DNA from: Iamia sp. SCSIO 61187
Lineage (GTDB): Bacteria; Actinomycetota; Acidimicrobiia; Acidimicrobiales; Iamiaceae
Reading direction: 5' to 3'
NCBI RefSeq assembly: GCF_019443745.1
Contig: NZ_CP050948.1
Coordinates: 62,001 to 126,000, forward strand
Length of the DNA: 64,000 bases
The position numbers and the translations under genes were made by a program. Shown here piece after piece: positions 43,230 through 52,859 of this stretch. The number at the start of each line of letters is the position of its first letter. The stretch's first letter is position 1. The notes beneath the pieces were generated by a model. That model ran no database searches. It was not told the DNA's origin and saw nothing but the letters and a program-made list of their open reading frames with translations.

Positions 43230-43693
43230 ACCCCGTCCCCACCGCCGAGACCGCTGCCCTGCTCGACCTCGAGCGGCGCCTCACCGTGCTTCGCAGCACC
43301 GACCGCACCGACCGGGCCGAGTGGATCGAGGCCACGATGATGGCCCTCATCGCCACGCCGTTCCTCTACGAGGTCGATCCGCTCATGCACGACGCCGTGC
43401 TCACCTGGGCCGGCTTCGATCTCGACGACGCCGACGACATCCAAGTGGCGGCCAACCTCACGGCCTTCCTCACCAGCGCCGGGTTCATCTCCGTCGCCCC
43501 AGACCCCCACCACCTGGCCAGCGGCATCGCCATGCTGGCCGACGAGGACTGCTGCGCCGATGCCCGCGACCGCGGCGCCACCTTCGCCGACACCGACGAG
43601 GCCGAGCGCCTCTACCAGCAGGTCACCCGCATCGGTCTCGCCTACATCGCCGCCTACTACGGCATCGACTGGCCCCGCGACCAGGCGGCCTGA
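43226..43693 (+). CDS. Protein of unknown function coupled to the NYN RNase
   Basis: 155 residues, acidic, mainly helical by composition; segments ALLDLERRLTVLRSTDR, AEWIEATMMALIATPFLYEVD and LYQQVTRIGLAYIAAYYGIDW. No family recognised. The four-base overlap suggests it binds or regulates the RNase, for example as an antitoxin, but nothing else supports that. Confidence 0.65.
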   Translation: MNPVPTAETAALLDLERRLTVLRSTDRTDRAEWIEATMMALIATPFLYEVDPLMHDAVLTWAGFDLDDADDIQVAANLTAFLTSAGFISVAPDPHHLASGIAMLADEDCCADARDRGATFADTDEAERLYQQVTRIGLAYIAAYYGIDWPRDQAA

Positions 43694-43896
43694 GCGGCCC
43701 GTCCGGCACCGCCGCTGCCAGCGGACCACGGTAGTGGCGAAGACCTGACTCGTAGCCCCGCGCCACCACGCGACGACCGACCCGTACATGTCCCCGACGC
43801 AACGGGCGAACGGATGGGCGGGAACGGGGTCTTGCCTCATCACCGAGGCGTTGTTCGCCGACAGGTTCATGGTTCGCCGGACGGAGAGGACGCGAA

Positions 43897-44307
43897 GTGA
43901 GGCTGAAGAGCACGCTGTGGCACAACACCCGGGCGGCACGGAACCTGGTGAAGGCACTCCGCCAGAACGCAGCCGGCTCCTGCCCCACGTGCGGGCGCGC
44001 CGTGGACCCGAAGCCGACGCAGGCTGACCTGGGCGAAGCGACCGCGAACCTGACGGGCTATGGGAGATGGGAGCGGGGCGACGAAGACCTGCGGGCCGAC
44101 GAGATGGCCCGGGTCGCGATGTCCCTGGCGGTCGGCCCCGGTGAGCTCGCACGGATGGCGAAGCGGGTCGAGCGCGGCGAGGACCCCGCAGCCGTCGCCG
44201 ATCGCCGCAAGGCGCGGGTCGAGGGGCGGCGCCGAGACGTCAGCGAGTACCCGTGGGCTCGCTGGGAACGCACCGAGTACAGCTGGACCTACAAGCCCCG
44301 ACGGTGA
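43897..44307 (+). CDS. XRE-like helix-turn-helix protein with an N-terminal CxxC
   Basis: 136 residues from GTG 43897. CPTCGR near residue 29 precedes a segment (TQADLGEATANLTGYGRWERG, then RADEMARVAMSLAVGPGEL) that follows the XRE HTH layout, with the WERG turn typical of XRE. The C-terminus is basic and rich in Trp/Tyr. Probably a DNA-binding regulator of the island. Confidence 0.6.
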   Translation: MRLKSTLWHNTRAARNLVKALRQNAAGSCPTCGRAVDPKPTQADLGEATANLTGYGRWERGDEDLRADEMARVAMSLAVGPGELARMAKRVERGEDPAAVADRRKARVEGRRRDVSEYPWARWERTEYSWTYKPRR

Positions 44308-44353
44308 GCTCGCCGTGAGGCGGTCGTCGGCAGGGGTTGGCCGGAGCGGACGG

Positions 44354-44575
44354 TCACCACAGCCCCAGACCGGTGTCCTGACTACTGCTGGCACCATCTG
44401 ACCCGTGCGCCGGGCCGACCAGCGTCGCCGTGATGCGGTGCGACGGGACCGGACCTCGGTCCCGCAGCGCGACCACCTCGTCCCAGGTGTCGGGATCGAG
44501 CTCCTCGAGGGCACGAACGCGGTCGCGAACGGTCGGGAGACGTGTGATGCGGGTGATGGCGTCGACAGGGTCCAT
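44354..44575 (-). CDS. Small protein of unknown function downstream of the SEC-C gene
   Basis: 73 residues from ATG 44575, 39 bp after the SEC-C gene on the same strand. ITRLPTVRDRVRALEELDPDTWDEVVALRDRG looks like two short helices with a regular hydrophobic pattern. Family unknown; coding likelihood moderate. Confidence 0.4.
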   Translation of the reverse strand: MDPVDAITRITRLPTVRDRVRALEELDPDTWDEVVALRDRGPVPSHRITATLVGPAHGSDGASSSQDTGLGLW

Positions 44576-44613
44576 TGCGGACGCCGTTGGCGGCCGTGCC
44601 GAGCGCGCAACCC

Positions 44614-47600
44614 CTAGCTCGGGTCGACGGTCCCGTCGGTCGGTTCTCCGGATCGGAGCAGGCTGCCGACGCACACGTCCCCGTTGGAGGTGGCGAGCAT
44701 CTGGCGGCGCCCGGCGCTCGCCCACCGGCGGAGGTACTCGGGGGGGAAGACGACCGTGCTGTTGGCGGGGTCTCGGCGACAGACGGGGCACAGAAGCCCG
44801 GAGGGCACCTCAGGGCAGAGGACAGGGACGAGGGCTGGGCCGGCGGCGTTGCGGCGGCAGTGGGGGCAGGTCCGGAGGCTGAAGTGCCGGTCGGCGATCG
44901 CGAGCTTGGTGAGCCGCTGGAAGTTCTTGGTGAACAGGGGCGGCCGTCGCTGGCCCCGGGTGGCGTCGGCTCGGCTGGGTCGCCCTTCGTGGGTCAGCTT
45001 CACCGCTGCGGTGTAGGGGAGCTGGGCGCGGTCGGCGGCGTCACAGGCGCTCAGCGTCTCGTCGGCGAGGCCGGCGGCGACGAGGACGTCGTGGAGGTCA
45101 CGGGCTCGTTGCCAGTCGCCGTGGGCCCAGATGGTCCCCGCGACGGTGTCCGGGCTCGTGTACGTGGCCTTGAGGTGGGCACCGAAGGGGGTGGTGGAGC
45201 CGGTGACCAGCGCCTCGTAGAGCTCTCGGCGCGTGGCGGCGATGGGGATGTCGAGGATCACCGTGGCGAGCGGGCGAGGTACACCGCGTGACCCGAGCCA
45301 CGAGCACAGCTCCTTGAACAGCCAGCTCGAGGTGCGACCGGTGCTGTCGGTGCCGCGTATGCGGCCGATGGCCGGGATGGAGTGGCCGTCGAGGAAGAAC
45401 AGCTGGGCGAGGGTGTCTGTGTCCACCTGCTCGTTGCTCGCTGGATGCCACGCCTGGCCGGGGGTCTCGCGGTGCTTGGCGGCGATGGCGGGGATCGGTG
45501 AGGTCTCGATGGGGATGGCGACTGCGGTTCCGTCCTCGAGGGCGAGGCGCACCTCGCCGACGAGCTTCCATCGGGCGCCTCGGTCGAGGCTGACCATCCG
45601 TAGCGTGTCGGCGAAGATCTCGCCGGCGATGGCGTTGAAGATGGGCGGAAGCTTGGCGGGGCCTCGCCGCAGGGCTGCGATCAGCATCTCGATGTCGATC
45701 GAGTCGAACTCGCCTGTGTCGCCTGCTGCCCGGCTGGCTGGGACCTCGGTGCCGCTGAGGGACTCGAGCCGCATGCGGGCCTCCGCGACTCTCGTCCGGG
45801 CGACCTCCACGTCTGCGTCGAAGGCGTCCCGGAGCTTGGCGATGGTGTTGCCGTCGCGGAACGTCTCCTTGACCATGAGGGTGTTCTCGGCGTCCTCGAG
45901 TGCCTCGGTTGCCGCCGCGAGTTGCTCCGGGTTGACCTCTCGGGGGCCGGCCGGGGCCAGGTGCAGCGGGGCGATCCCGCTTTCGACGCCGGCGATGGCG
46001 GCCTCGAGCGCGTCGGCGAGGGCGGAGTGCGTTGGCTCTCCGGACAGTCGGGCGTGGCAGGTGTTGACCGGAGCGGTGGTCTTCCACGCCACGTGCTCAT
46101 GCCCTTGTATCGCGCAGTCTGCGGGTCGGGACAAGACGTCGTAGTAGTTGCCGCTGGAGAACGTCGCGAGACGCCACTGGCGGTCGTCCTCGATGTACTG
46201 GACGACGCTGCTGAGGACGCGCAGGTCCGGTCCGGAGTTGCGACGGCCGCGACGTTGCGGCGTGGTGGCCAGTCGGAGCTGGATGATCTCGTCCCACTCG
46301 CCGTCGTCGATCCCCCAGCCGCCGGAGGGCGCCGGCATGGTGGCCTCGGACTCGAGGTAGGTACGACCATCGGCGCCGACCACGGTGATGGCGGTCGAGG
46401 GCAGCGCCGCCAGGGCATCGTCGTGGACGACGGTGACGATCTCGTAGGTGCCGTAGCGCCAGGCGTTGATCCACTCGATCTGCAACAGCGACGTTGCCGC
46501 AGACGCCGGGTCCTTGAGCCTGTCGAGGGTGGGGGGGTTGGAGGCGTGCTTGGGCGCCCGACTCGTGATGCCGGCGTGCCCGAGGCCCACAGCGATGTCC
46601 ACCATGTGGTTGGACCGGTCCTTGGCGAGGTCGACCAGGAGCCGAAGGACCCGGGCACCGTGGGGCGTCGGCTCGACCTCCTGCTTGTCGAGCACATGTC
46701 GCTGCGACTCGCCCGTCAGAGGGTCGGTGCGGTACTCGCTCCGGTGCCGCCAGGTGAACGGCAGAAGGTTCTCGCCGCCATACCACTTGCCGGCGGATCG
46801 GATGGTCCCCTCGATGCCGCCGAGGCGCTCGATGATGTCGCGTCGGTCCTTGGCCGCGACGCCGCACAGCACGTCGAAGAGGAACTGGTCGGTCTTGTCC
46901 AACAAGTTCTGGGTGGTGTTGTTGACGATGAGGGTGGTGCCGGCGGAGCGAAGGCTCGTGCCCACCTGACCCGCCCACCGGGAGTCGCGGATCAGGCGGG
47001 TCAGGAGCGGGGTGTGGAGCTCGCGGGGTCGCCCGTGCTGGAGAAGCGTGCAGAGCAGCTCGGTGAACGCGTTGCGATCCTCGTCGCCGGCGGCGGTCGA
47101 GAGCACGACGTTGGCGGTCGCCGCTGAGTTGAGCACGAACGCGAACAGGGTTCTGCGATCAGGGCTCGGGATGAGATAGCCGAGCAGGGCCGTGCCGGTG
47201 CCCCCGGGCACGTGGCGGCGCTCGACACGGAACACCCCCAGGGACCGGCGGAGGTCCTCACCCCACGGCATGACGACGTCCATCCCGAGCCCCATGGCCC
47301 AGGCCACCGCCGGGTCGTCCTGGTTGCCCAACGACATCTGGCGCATCGCGTCGAAGTTGGCCTTGGAGGTGTCGCTGGTTCGGACCACGAACAGCCGATC
47401 GAAGGCCACGCCGGAGATGAACGCTCGGAGCTCGCTGAGGGCGTTGCCCTCGCCGGCGCGGACCCGGCGGGACAGCTTCGCCCGCTGCAGCCGGCGCATC
47501 GCCCGGCTCTGCACCCCCATCGTGGGGGAGCCGCTGCCGTCGGGGACCGGGGCAGCGGTGGCGGCCTGGTCGTTCGCTGAGTGGCAGTGCTTGTACTTCC

Positions 47601-47661
47601 TGGTCGAGCCGCAGGGGCACGGCTCGTTGCGGGCGGGGGTGGTGGTCGCTGGGGTGTCCAT
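44614..47661 (-). CDS. Large SEC-C zinc-motif protein of unknown function
   Basis: 1015 residues. The N-terminus carries a SEC-C metal motif (C15-P-C17-GSTRKYKH ending in C26-H27). The middle is long and unfamiliar: a helical, probably coiled region near 600-650 (NTIAKLRDAFDADVEVARTRV), then mixed sequence. Near the C-terminus a zinc-ribbon-like set appears (CPHC, a single Cys, CPVC) before PPEYLRRW. SEC-C motifs are found in SecA and in many stress or nucleic-acid proteins. No helicase, nuclease or ATPase motif is visible. Given its place in a defence island, an antiviral or element-maintenance role is possible. Single gene, leftward. Confidence 0.75.
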   Translation of the reverse strand: MDTPATTTPARNEPCPCGSTRKYKHCHSANDQAATAAPVPDGSGSPTMGVQSRAMRRLQRAKLSRRVRAGEGNALSELRAFISGVAFDRLFVVRTSDTSKANFDAMRQMSLGNQDDPAVAWAMGLGMDVVMPWGEDLRRSLGVFRVERRHVPGGTGTALLGYLIPSPDRRTLFAFVLNSAATANVVLSTAAGDEDRNAFTELLCTLLQHGRPRELHTPLLTRLIRDSRWAGQVGTSLRSAGTTLIVNNTTQNLLDKTDQFLFDVLCGVAAKDRRDIIERLGGIEGTIRSAGKWYGGENLLPFTWRHRSEYRTDPLTGESQRHVLDKQEVEPTPHGARVLRLLVDLAKDRSNHMVDIAVGLGHAGITSRAPKHASNPPTLDRLKDPASAATSLLQIEWINAWRYGTYEIVTVVHDDALAALPSTAITVVGADGRTYLESEATMPAPSGGWGIDDGEWDEIIQLRLATTPQRRGRRNSGPDLRVLSSVVQYIEDDRQWRLATFSSGNYYDVLSRPADCAIQGHEHVAWKTTAPVNTCHARLSGEPTHSALADALEAAIAGVESGIAPLHLAPAGPREVNPEQLAAATEALEDAENTLMVKETFRDGNTIAKLRDAFDADVEVARTRVAEARMRLESLSGTEVPASRAAGDTGEFDSIDIEMLIAALRRGPAKLPPIFNAIAGEIFADTLRMVSLDRGARWKLVGEVRLALEDGTAVAIPIETSPIPAIAAKHRETPGQAWHPASNEQVDTDTLAQLFFLDGHSIPAIGRIRGTDSTGRTSSWLFKELCSWLGSRGVPRPLATVILDIPIAATRRELYEALVTGSTTPFGAHLKATYTSPDTVAGTIWAHGDWQRARDLHDVLVAAGLADETLSACDAADRAQLPYTAAVKLTHEGRPSRADATRGQRRPPLFTKNFQRLTKLAIADRHFSLRTCPHCRRNAAGPALVPVLCPEVPSGLLCPVCRRDPANSTVVFPPEYLRRWASAGRRQMLATSNGDVCVGSLLRSGEPTDGTVDPS

Positions 47662-48005
47662 GGCCCGGACAGTGCTGAGCCCGCCCTACCGTGCAATCCA
47701 GGTGCTCGAAGCCGTTCGGCAGACAAGCGGCCCGGCATCTCTGCTGCGTGCGAGTCGAGAAACGAAGGCTCGCAGGCGAGCCTGCGCCAGCACGCCCGGC
47801 GACAACGACACTCCGGCTCGTCTCCCAGCCGCCCGCTCTCGGGTTGAAGTGCACCGAGAGCGCCAAGGGCACCACCCGAAGGAACGAGCACCCGTCGAGC
47901 TCACGTGGCCCGCACTGCGACGGAGGCTTCCTCGCGTTCGCGTGCGGGCCGACGATCAGGGTCCACCGGTCACACCTCGGGCCGATGCCGAGACCGGGAG
48001 CCCGG
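47662..48005. other. Intergenic region upstream of the SEC-C gene
   Basis: No convincing gene. It contains a short perfect hairpin, GGCTCGC-AG-GCGAGCC (47767-47782), which may terminate the leftward gene at 48006 or regulate the SEC-C gene. Confidence 0.45.
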
Positions 48006-48722
48006 TCACGCGACGCAGGACTCGGCGACGTCGAGAACGGCAGCCCAGTCCGAGGCGGTCGCCACCAGTGCGTAGGCGACGTCGCTGGCGGATGCGGAGA
48101 GCCCGGGTAGGGGGCGACGACAGCGGCATCGCGGTTGGCCGACAGCGGCATGGAGCAGGTGCAGCCCGACAGGACCTTGCGAGCACACCATCTGGAGAAG
48201 CGGGTGGTCCCAGGGGTAGGAGAGCTCACCGATGGCAGCTGCCAGCAGGTGGGTCCTGGCACTCCACTGGTCGCGTCTGAGGAGATGGGCGTAGGCGATG
48301 CTCCGCACGGCGTCCGCAAGGGCGGATCGAGCTCCGAGGGTGAACCGAGAGGAGGGGAGCCGCCAGACGACTGCGGAGAGGACGGCATCACCGGTGTCAG
48401 GGAGCTGGCCGGTGATGGCAGCCGGAACACCGAGGCGAGTCCAGGTTCGCTCGTGCGACTCCACCGGCAGTGCGGACCAGGACCAAGCCTTCTCGATCCT
48501 CTGCGGGGCACCAGCATCGACGGTGATGAGCCGCTCGAGGCCTGCCAGGACCTCGGGCGTGAAGGGGCCGAACGGATGCTGGCCCAGGCCGATGATGCTC
48601 AGGAGGTGGTCCCGCTTGCCTGACGGCTCCGACTGGCGGCGGTTCGCGAGTACGTGATCGACGAGCTGCTGCGCGCCGTGCGGTCGTAGGGACGATCCAT
48701 CGCTCCATGGTGAGCGGGGCAT
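48006..48722 (-). CDS. Protein of unknown function
   Basis: About 238 residues from ATG 48722; ATGs further upstream (48746, 48770) are open. Segments include RDHLLSIIGLGQHPFGPFTPEVLAGLERLI, LGARSALADAVRSIAYAHLLRRDQW, ARTHLLAAAIGELSYPWDHPLLQM, and a Cys-rich turn PRCRCRRP. Hydrophobic periodicity suggests a helical cytosolic protein. No family recognised. Confidence 0.55.
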   Translation of the reverse strand: MPRSPWSDGSSLRPHGAQQLVDHVLANRRQSEPSGKRDHLLSIIGLGQHPFGPFTPEVLAGLERLITVDAGAPQRIEKAWSWSALPVESHERTWTRLGVPAAITGQLPDTGDAVLSAVVWRLPSSRFTLGARSALADAVRSIAYAHLLRRDQWSARTHLLAAAIGELSYPWDHPLLQMVCSQGPVGLHLLHAAVGQPRCRCRRPLPGLSASASDVAYALVATASDWAAVLDVAESCVA

Positions 48723-48907
48723 GGGACACGATCCTGGCCGCAGCATGGGGGCGTCGCCGCCCGTGGGCAACCGGTGCTGGCAGCACGGCGTCCGTCCGTC
48801 TGTTGAGGGCCAGTGGTCGCAGGACCAGACACGTCGTTTGGGTCGGCAGTGGGTGCTCCGAACGGTGGTCGTGGCGCCGCCCGGCGCCCTGACAACCGAG
48901 GAGAGCC

Positions 48908-49204
48908 ATGTCCCTCATCGAGGCGAACCGCGCCCATGTGGGCGAGGCCGCCGCCGTGGAGCCGACAGGTGCAGACCTGTTGATCACCATCGCCGTGGCC
49001 GAGAGACCGGGAGCGATCTGGACCGCCGACCAGATCGTCCGAGCAACCGGCCTGTCCATCGTCGACGTGCTCGTCGGTGTGGCCCGCCTGGTCGCGTCGG
49101 GGCACATCGAGCGCGTGTCACCCGCTCGCTACCGCCACCCCACCCGCCCGGCGGACAAGCTCGCAGGTCGCATCCGCCGCGACGTGCTCGGCCTACGGGA
49201 GTGA
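48908..49204 (+). CDS. Small winged-helix protein
   Basis: 98 residues with GAGGAG before the ATG. A wHTH fold is suggested by LLITIAVAERPGAIWTADQIV, RATGLSIVDVLVGVARLVASG and IERVSPARYRHP (wing). Probably a local transcription regulator. Followed at once by a strong terminator. Confidence 0.65.
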   Translation: MSLIEANRAHVGEAAAVEPTGADLLITIAVAERPGAIWTADQIVRATGLSIVDVLVGVARLVASGHIERVSPARYRHPTRPADKLAGRIRRDVLGLRE

Positions 49205-49206
49205 GC

Positions 49207-49233
49207 GAGGGCCCCGCCGACGGCGGGGCCCTC
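49207..49233. terminator. Strong bidirectional terminator hairpin
   Basis: GAGGGCCCCGCC and its exact complement around a GAC loop, 3 bp after the wHTH stop and 10 bp before the stop of the leftward 129-aa gene. Confidence 0.85.
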
Positions 49234-49242
49234 GTGCCGTCC

Positions 49243-49632
49243 TCACGTCGCCGATCCTGCGATCGCCCGGATGCCGGCGGCGACCTCCTGGGTGGGGCCC
49301 TCGATCGTCACCGGCATGGCGTGGATGCGGGCCCACCAGCTTGCCGGCGGGGGAGACCCTGCGATGCGAAAGGCGATGGTCGCGCGACGGCTCGCGAGCG
49401 CGGCGTCGATGAGGGCCGAAGGAACCTCAAGGAGGATCAAGCCGTCGCTCGATGCGACGGCGAGGGTGGTCGTGCCGGCGTCACGTGCGGCGAGCAACAG
49501 CGCTGCGTCCTCAGGCAGCGAGCTCAAGACGACCGAGTCGATCTCGATCCACAGGGAGATGACGATCGTGTCACGAGGTCCGGCGAGAACGCTCGCAGCG
49601 CTGACCTTGGGGGTGGTGGGGGGATGCGGCAT
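49243..49632 (-). CDS. Protein of unknown function (129 aa)
   Basis: 129 residues; ATG 49632 has GGAG at a good distance, which decides the start. Alternating hydrophobic strands: DTIVISLWIEIDSVVLSSLP, AALLLAARDAGTTTLAVASSDGLILLEVP and ATIAFRIAG. The C-terminus MPVTIEGPTQEVAAGIRAIA may be a helix. No family recognised. About 100 bp separates it from the next leftward gene, probably one transcript. Confidence 0.6.
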   Translation of the reverse strand: MPHPPTTPKVSAASVLAGPRDTIVISLWIEIDSVVLSSLPEDAALLLAARDAGTTTLAVASSDGLILLEVPSALIDAALASRRATIAFRIAGSPPPASWWARIHAMPVTIEGPTQEVAAGIRAIAGSAT

Positions 49633-49729
49633 GTGAGGCTCCTTCTTCGGGGTGGGAACCTCACGGTCCGGCGTCGGGCTTGGGCCGCATACGACGCGAG
49701 GCCGCCCCCGGTGTGGGGGCGGCCTCGGT

Positions 49730-50146
49730 TCACGTGGTGGATTCGAGGACCAGGGCCTGACAGGCGCGGTCGGCCGTGATGCGAGTGGCTGGGGCGAGTG
49801 CCTGAGCCAGGAGCGCGACCCGACGTGCAGCTGGGTCGGGTCCACTGGCCAAGAGGGCCTCGGCGTGGTGGACGAGGCGCAGCCATGCGAGGTTGACGTC
49901 GACGATGGCCTCGATGGCGACCGTGGTAGCGGGCTCGGTCGGCGCACCAGTGCTGAGCGCCTCGAGTGACGTCGCCAACCGGGCCATGGTCGGGCGGAGC
50001 ATGCGCATCACGTCGAGCAGCTCCGCATGCAGCGCAGAGGACGGGGGGGCTGACCCAGCGCCGCCCGGGCCAGCGAGGACCTCGGCAACGTCGAGGTAGG
50101 CCCTGGCGATGACCGCCGACGGGCGGTCCGTTTCGTGGTGGTCCAC
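49730..50146 (-). CDS. Helical protein of unknown function (138 aa)
   Basis: From GTG 50146, preceded by AAAGGAG. Almost entirely helical by pattern: [59 protein letters not shown] and [16 protein letters not shown]. No family recognised. It lies upstream of the 129-aa gene on the same strand. Confidence 0.6.
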   Translation of the reverse strand: MDHHETDRPSAVIARAYLDVAEVLAGPGGAGSAPPSSALHAELLDVMRMLRPTMARLATSLEALSTGAPTEPATTVAIEAIVDVNLAWLRLVHHAEALLASGPDPAARRVALLAQALAPATRITADRACQALVLESTT

Positions 50147-50215
50147 GGGTCTCCTTTCGTCCGGCCGGACGGCCGGCGCGAGGGACCGTGGACGCAGGCG
50201 CAGCTGTGCCAACCC

Positions 50216-51151
50216 CTACAGCGTGAAGACCGCAGGGCGACGGCGCTTGAGGATCTCCTCGCAGAGACGGATGCCTGACAGGTGCCGGTCCCAGCGAGGA
50301 TCGCCGGAGCTGGGGAGCTGGCGATGGGCGTTGGCAGCGGCGACACCTCGATCGAGGTCGTCCGGCCGCCATGCCTCAACGCGAACAAGTCCCTGTGTCC
50401 AGTCGTCGCCAGCCGGCTGGTGCAGGCGCAGGTATCAGGTCAACCGGAGCGTCTCGTCCGCCGTCCGCGGAGGCAGCTGGAGGGTCGCCGTCCGTGACCC
50501 AGGAGGCAGCGCCGCCAACGGGCGTTCATCGCCCAGGTACCTCGTCTTGCAGGACTTCACCACCCCGATGCACCTGGCGGTCGGGCGATGGCCGAGGAGG
50601 CTGCCGTCGACCACCAAGAGGCCGTCCGACCCCTCGTGTGGGTGGGCCGACACCACTCGACGCTCGAGCTCGGCCCGGACCTCCCTCAGGTGTCGGAGGG
50701 CGTCGCGGCGGATGCCGGGCGCATGCAGCGCCGCGGTACGGACGACAGGCACCCCGCCGGGCAGCCCTTCGGCCCACTCGACGTCCTCGTCGGAGCAGAC
50801 GATCCAGAGCCGCTCCTCCACCTTCAGAGCCTCGCGAGGGATGACAGCCGCGCCTGCGCCGGCCCACAACAGCAGGACAGGTCGCATCGCGCCGCCTCTC
50901 GTGCTGGCGCGCCACGTCGCGACCACCTGTGCCTGGCAGCCATCGACCCACACGGTGCGTTGGTCTGCGACGTGCTTCCCGGCGGGGCGCGGCTCACCTG
51001 CGCCGCCGACGACCGGCCCGTCCCACATCGGTCGTGCGGCAGGTTCCGCCATCGCAGCGGTCTCGCCGACCCAGGTCATGGAGCGGCAGAACGACCGCAG
51101 CTCCACTGCACCAGGGGGTGTCGGCGGAAGGGTGGTCGGTTGCTGGGGCAT
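50216..51151 (-). pseudogene. NurA-like nuclease gene interrupted by an in-frame stop
   Basis: Starting near ATG 51151 the frame reads a protein with [11 protein letters not shown] (the D-G-S of the NurA nuclease fold) and [13 protein letters not shown] until TGA 50435-50437. The same frame then continues without change ([12 protein letters not shown] ... LVRVEAW ... [19 protein letters not shown]) to TAG 50216. The broken codon stands where a Trp (TGG) would be natural. With the stop repaired the protein would have about 311 residues. It is divergent from hsdM. Family naming is by eye and moderate; the interruption itself is clear. Confidence 0.6.
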
Positions 51152-51260
51152 GCGGGGACCGTGCCGTCGCCGGACCATCCGCGCACTCACCTCGAACGCC
51201 CTACGCCGCATCTCGGGCGGCCACTCCAACCCCGCGTGCGATCTCCTACGATCGGGCCCG

Positions 51261-52859
51261 ATGGCACCGAGGCGGGGGGCGAAGCGGGCTGCGCCGGCGA
51301 GATCGCTCGAGCAGACGCTGTGGGACGCGGCCGACAAGATGCGCGGCAACCTCGAGGCGGCCGAGTACAAGCACGTCGCCCTCGGACTGGTCTTCCTCAA
51401 GTACGTCAGCGACGCGTTCGAGCAGCGCCGCCGGTACTTGGACAAGGCCACCGCCGACGTCGAGTCGGACTACTACATCCCCAACCCTGACCGTCGGCTC
51501 GAGATCATCGAGTCCCGCGACGAGTACACCTCGGAGAACGTCTTCTGGGTGCCTGAAGGCGCCCGCTGGGAGTACCTCCAGTCGCAGGCCAAGCAGCCCA
51601 CCATCGGCGTCCTGCTCGACGCAGCGATGGACGCCATCGAGGGCGAGAACCCCAGCCTCAAGGGCGTGCTGCCCAAGGCCTACGCTCGCGAGGACATCGA
51701 CAAGCGCCTCCTCGGCGAGCTGGTGGACCTCATCGGTGACATCGGGTTCACCGACACCGACGACCACGGCGCCGACGACGTCCTCGGCCGCGTGTACGAG
51801 TACTTCCTCGGCAAGTTCGCTGCCGCTGAGGGTCGCAACGCCGGTGAGTTCTACACACCCCGTTCGATCGTCCGGCTCCTGGTCGAGATGCTCGAGCCGT
51901 ACAAGGGCCGTGTCTACGACCCCTGCGCCGGCTCGGGCGGAATGTTCGTCCAGTCCAGCGAGTTCGTCGCCGCCCACGGTGGGAGCCAGACCGACATCGC
52001 CATCTACGGCCAGGAGTTCGTCGGCACCACCTGGAGGTTGGCCAAGATGAACCTCGCCATCCGGGGCATCGAGGCCAACCTCGGCGAACGCTCGGACGAC
52101 ACCTTCCACCGGGACCACTTCCCGGACCTGCGTGCAGATTTCTGCCTGGCGAACCCCCCTTTCAACAAGGACGACTGGTACTCCGACGCTCTTCGCGACG
52201 ACGTGCGCTGGGCCTACGGCCTGCCCCCGGCGGGCAACGCCAACTTCGCATGGGTCCAGCACTTCATCCACCACCTCGCACCGAACGGCACCGCCGGGTT
52301 CGTCCTGGCCAACGGGTCGCTGTCGTCCAAGCAGTCCGGGGAGGGTGAGATCCGCCGCAAGATCGTCGAGGCGGACCTCGTCGACTGCATCGTCGCGCTG
52401 CCGGAGAAGCTCTTCTTCAACACCGGCATCCCCGTGTGCCTGTGGTTCATCGCCAAGAACCGCCACGGCAACGGCCACCGGGCCAGACAAGGCGAGGTGC
52501 TGTTCATCGACGCCCGTCAGCTCGGGCGGATGGAGACGCGGACGCTGCGCGTGCTCGACGATGCCGACATCGAGCAGGTCGCCGGCGTCTACCACCGTTG
52601 GCGGAGCACGGAGCCAACCGAGCCGTACGCGGACGTGCCGGGGTTCTGCAAGGTCGCCACGCTCGACGAGCTGGAGCAGCACGACTTCGTCCTCACCCCG
52701 GGCCGCTACGTCGGCGCCGCAGCGGCTGATGTCGACGACGAGCCGATCGAGGACAAGCTCGTCCGGCTCCGGAAGCAGCTCGTCGAGGAGTTCGAGGAGG
52801 CGGATCGTCTTGAGGTCCTCATTCGAGAGCGTCTCGATGGGCTGATCGATGGGGACTGA
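51261..52859 (+). CDS. hsdM: Type I restriction-modification DNA methyltransferase subunit
   Basis: 532 residues. Starts [38 protein letters not shown], the HsdM N-terminal helical domain. SAM-binding motif I is DPCAGSGGM (220-228); catalytic NPPF is at 298-301, so it is an N6-adenine methylase. Later [19 protein letters not shown] is typical. The frame is open upstream, but ATG 51261 matches the family N-terminus. It overlaps hsdS by 11 bp. Confidence 0.95.
   Translation: MAPRRGAKRAAPARSLEQTLWDAADKMRGNLEAAEYKHVALGLVFLKYVSDAFEQRRRYLDKATADVESDYYIPNPDRRLEIIESRDEYTSENVFWVPEGARWEYLQSQAKQPTIGVLLDAAMDAIEGENPSLKGVLPKAYAREDIDKRLLGELVDLIGDIGFTDTDDHGADDVLGRVYEYFLGKFAAAEGRNAGEFYTPRSIVRLLVEMLEPYKGRVYDPCAGSGGMFVQSSEFVAAHGGSQTDIAIYGQEFVGTTWRLAKMNLAIRGIEANLGERSDDTFHRDHFPDLRADFCLANPPFNKDDWYSDALRDDVRWAYGLPPAGNANFAWVQHFIHHLAPNGTAGFVLANGSLSSKQSGEGEIRRKIVEADLVDCIVALPEKLFFNTGIPVCLWFIAKNRHGNGHRARQGEVLFIDARQLGRMETRTLRVLDDADIEQVAGVYHRWRSTEPTEPYADVPGFCKVATLDELEQHDFVLTPGRYVGAAAADVDDEPIEDKLVRLRKQLVEEFEEADRLEVLIRERLDGLIDGD

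Noticed and set aside
48135-48657. Plus-strand frames opposite the gene at 48006-48722
   Set aside because: They are antisense to a frame with more natural composition and regular hydrophobic segments, and they lack ribosome-binding sites.
50435-50437. TGA as a selenocysteine codon
   Set aside because: The expected residue is Trp in a hydrophobic context, no Sec-family enzyme is involved, and I see no insertion element next to it.
50109-51260. Upstream extension of the hsdM frame by about 380 codons
   Set aside because: HsdM homology begins at 51261. The upstream part is antisense to the broken NurA-like gene and has unnatural Ser/Arg/Pro-rich composition.
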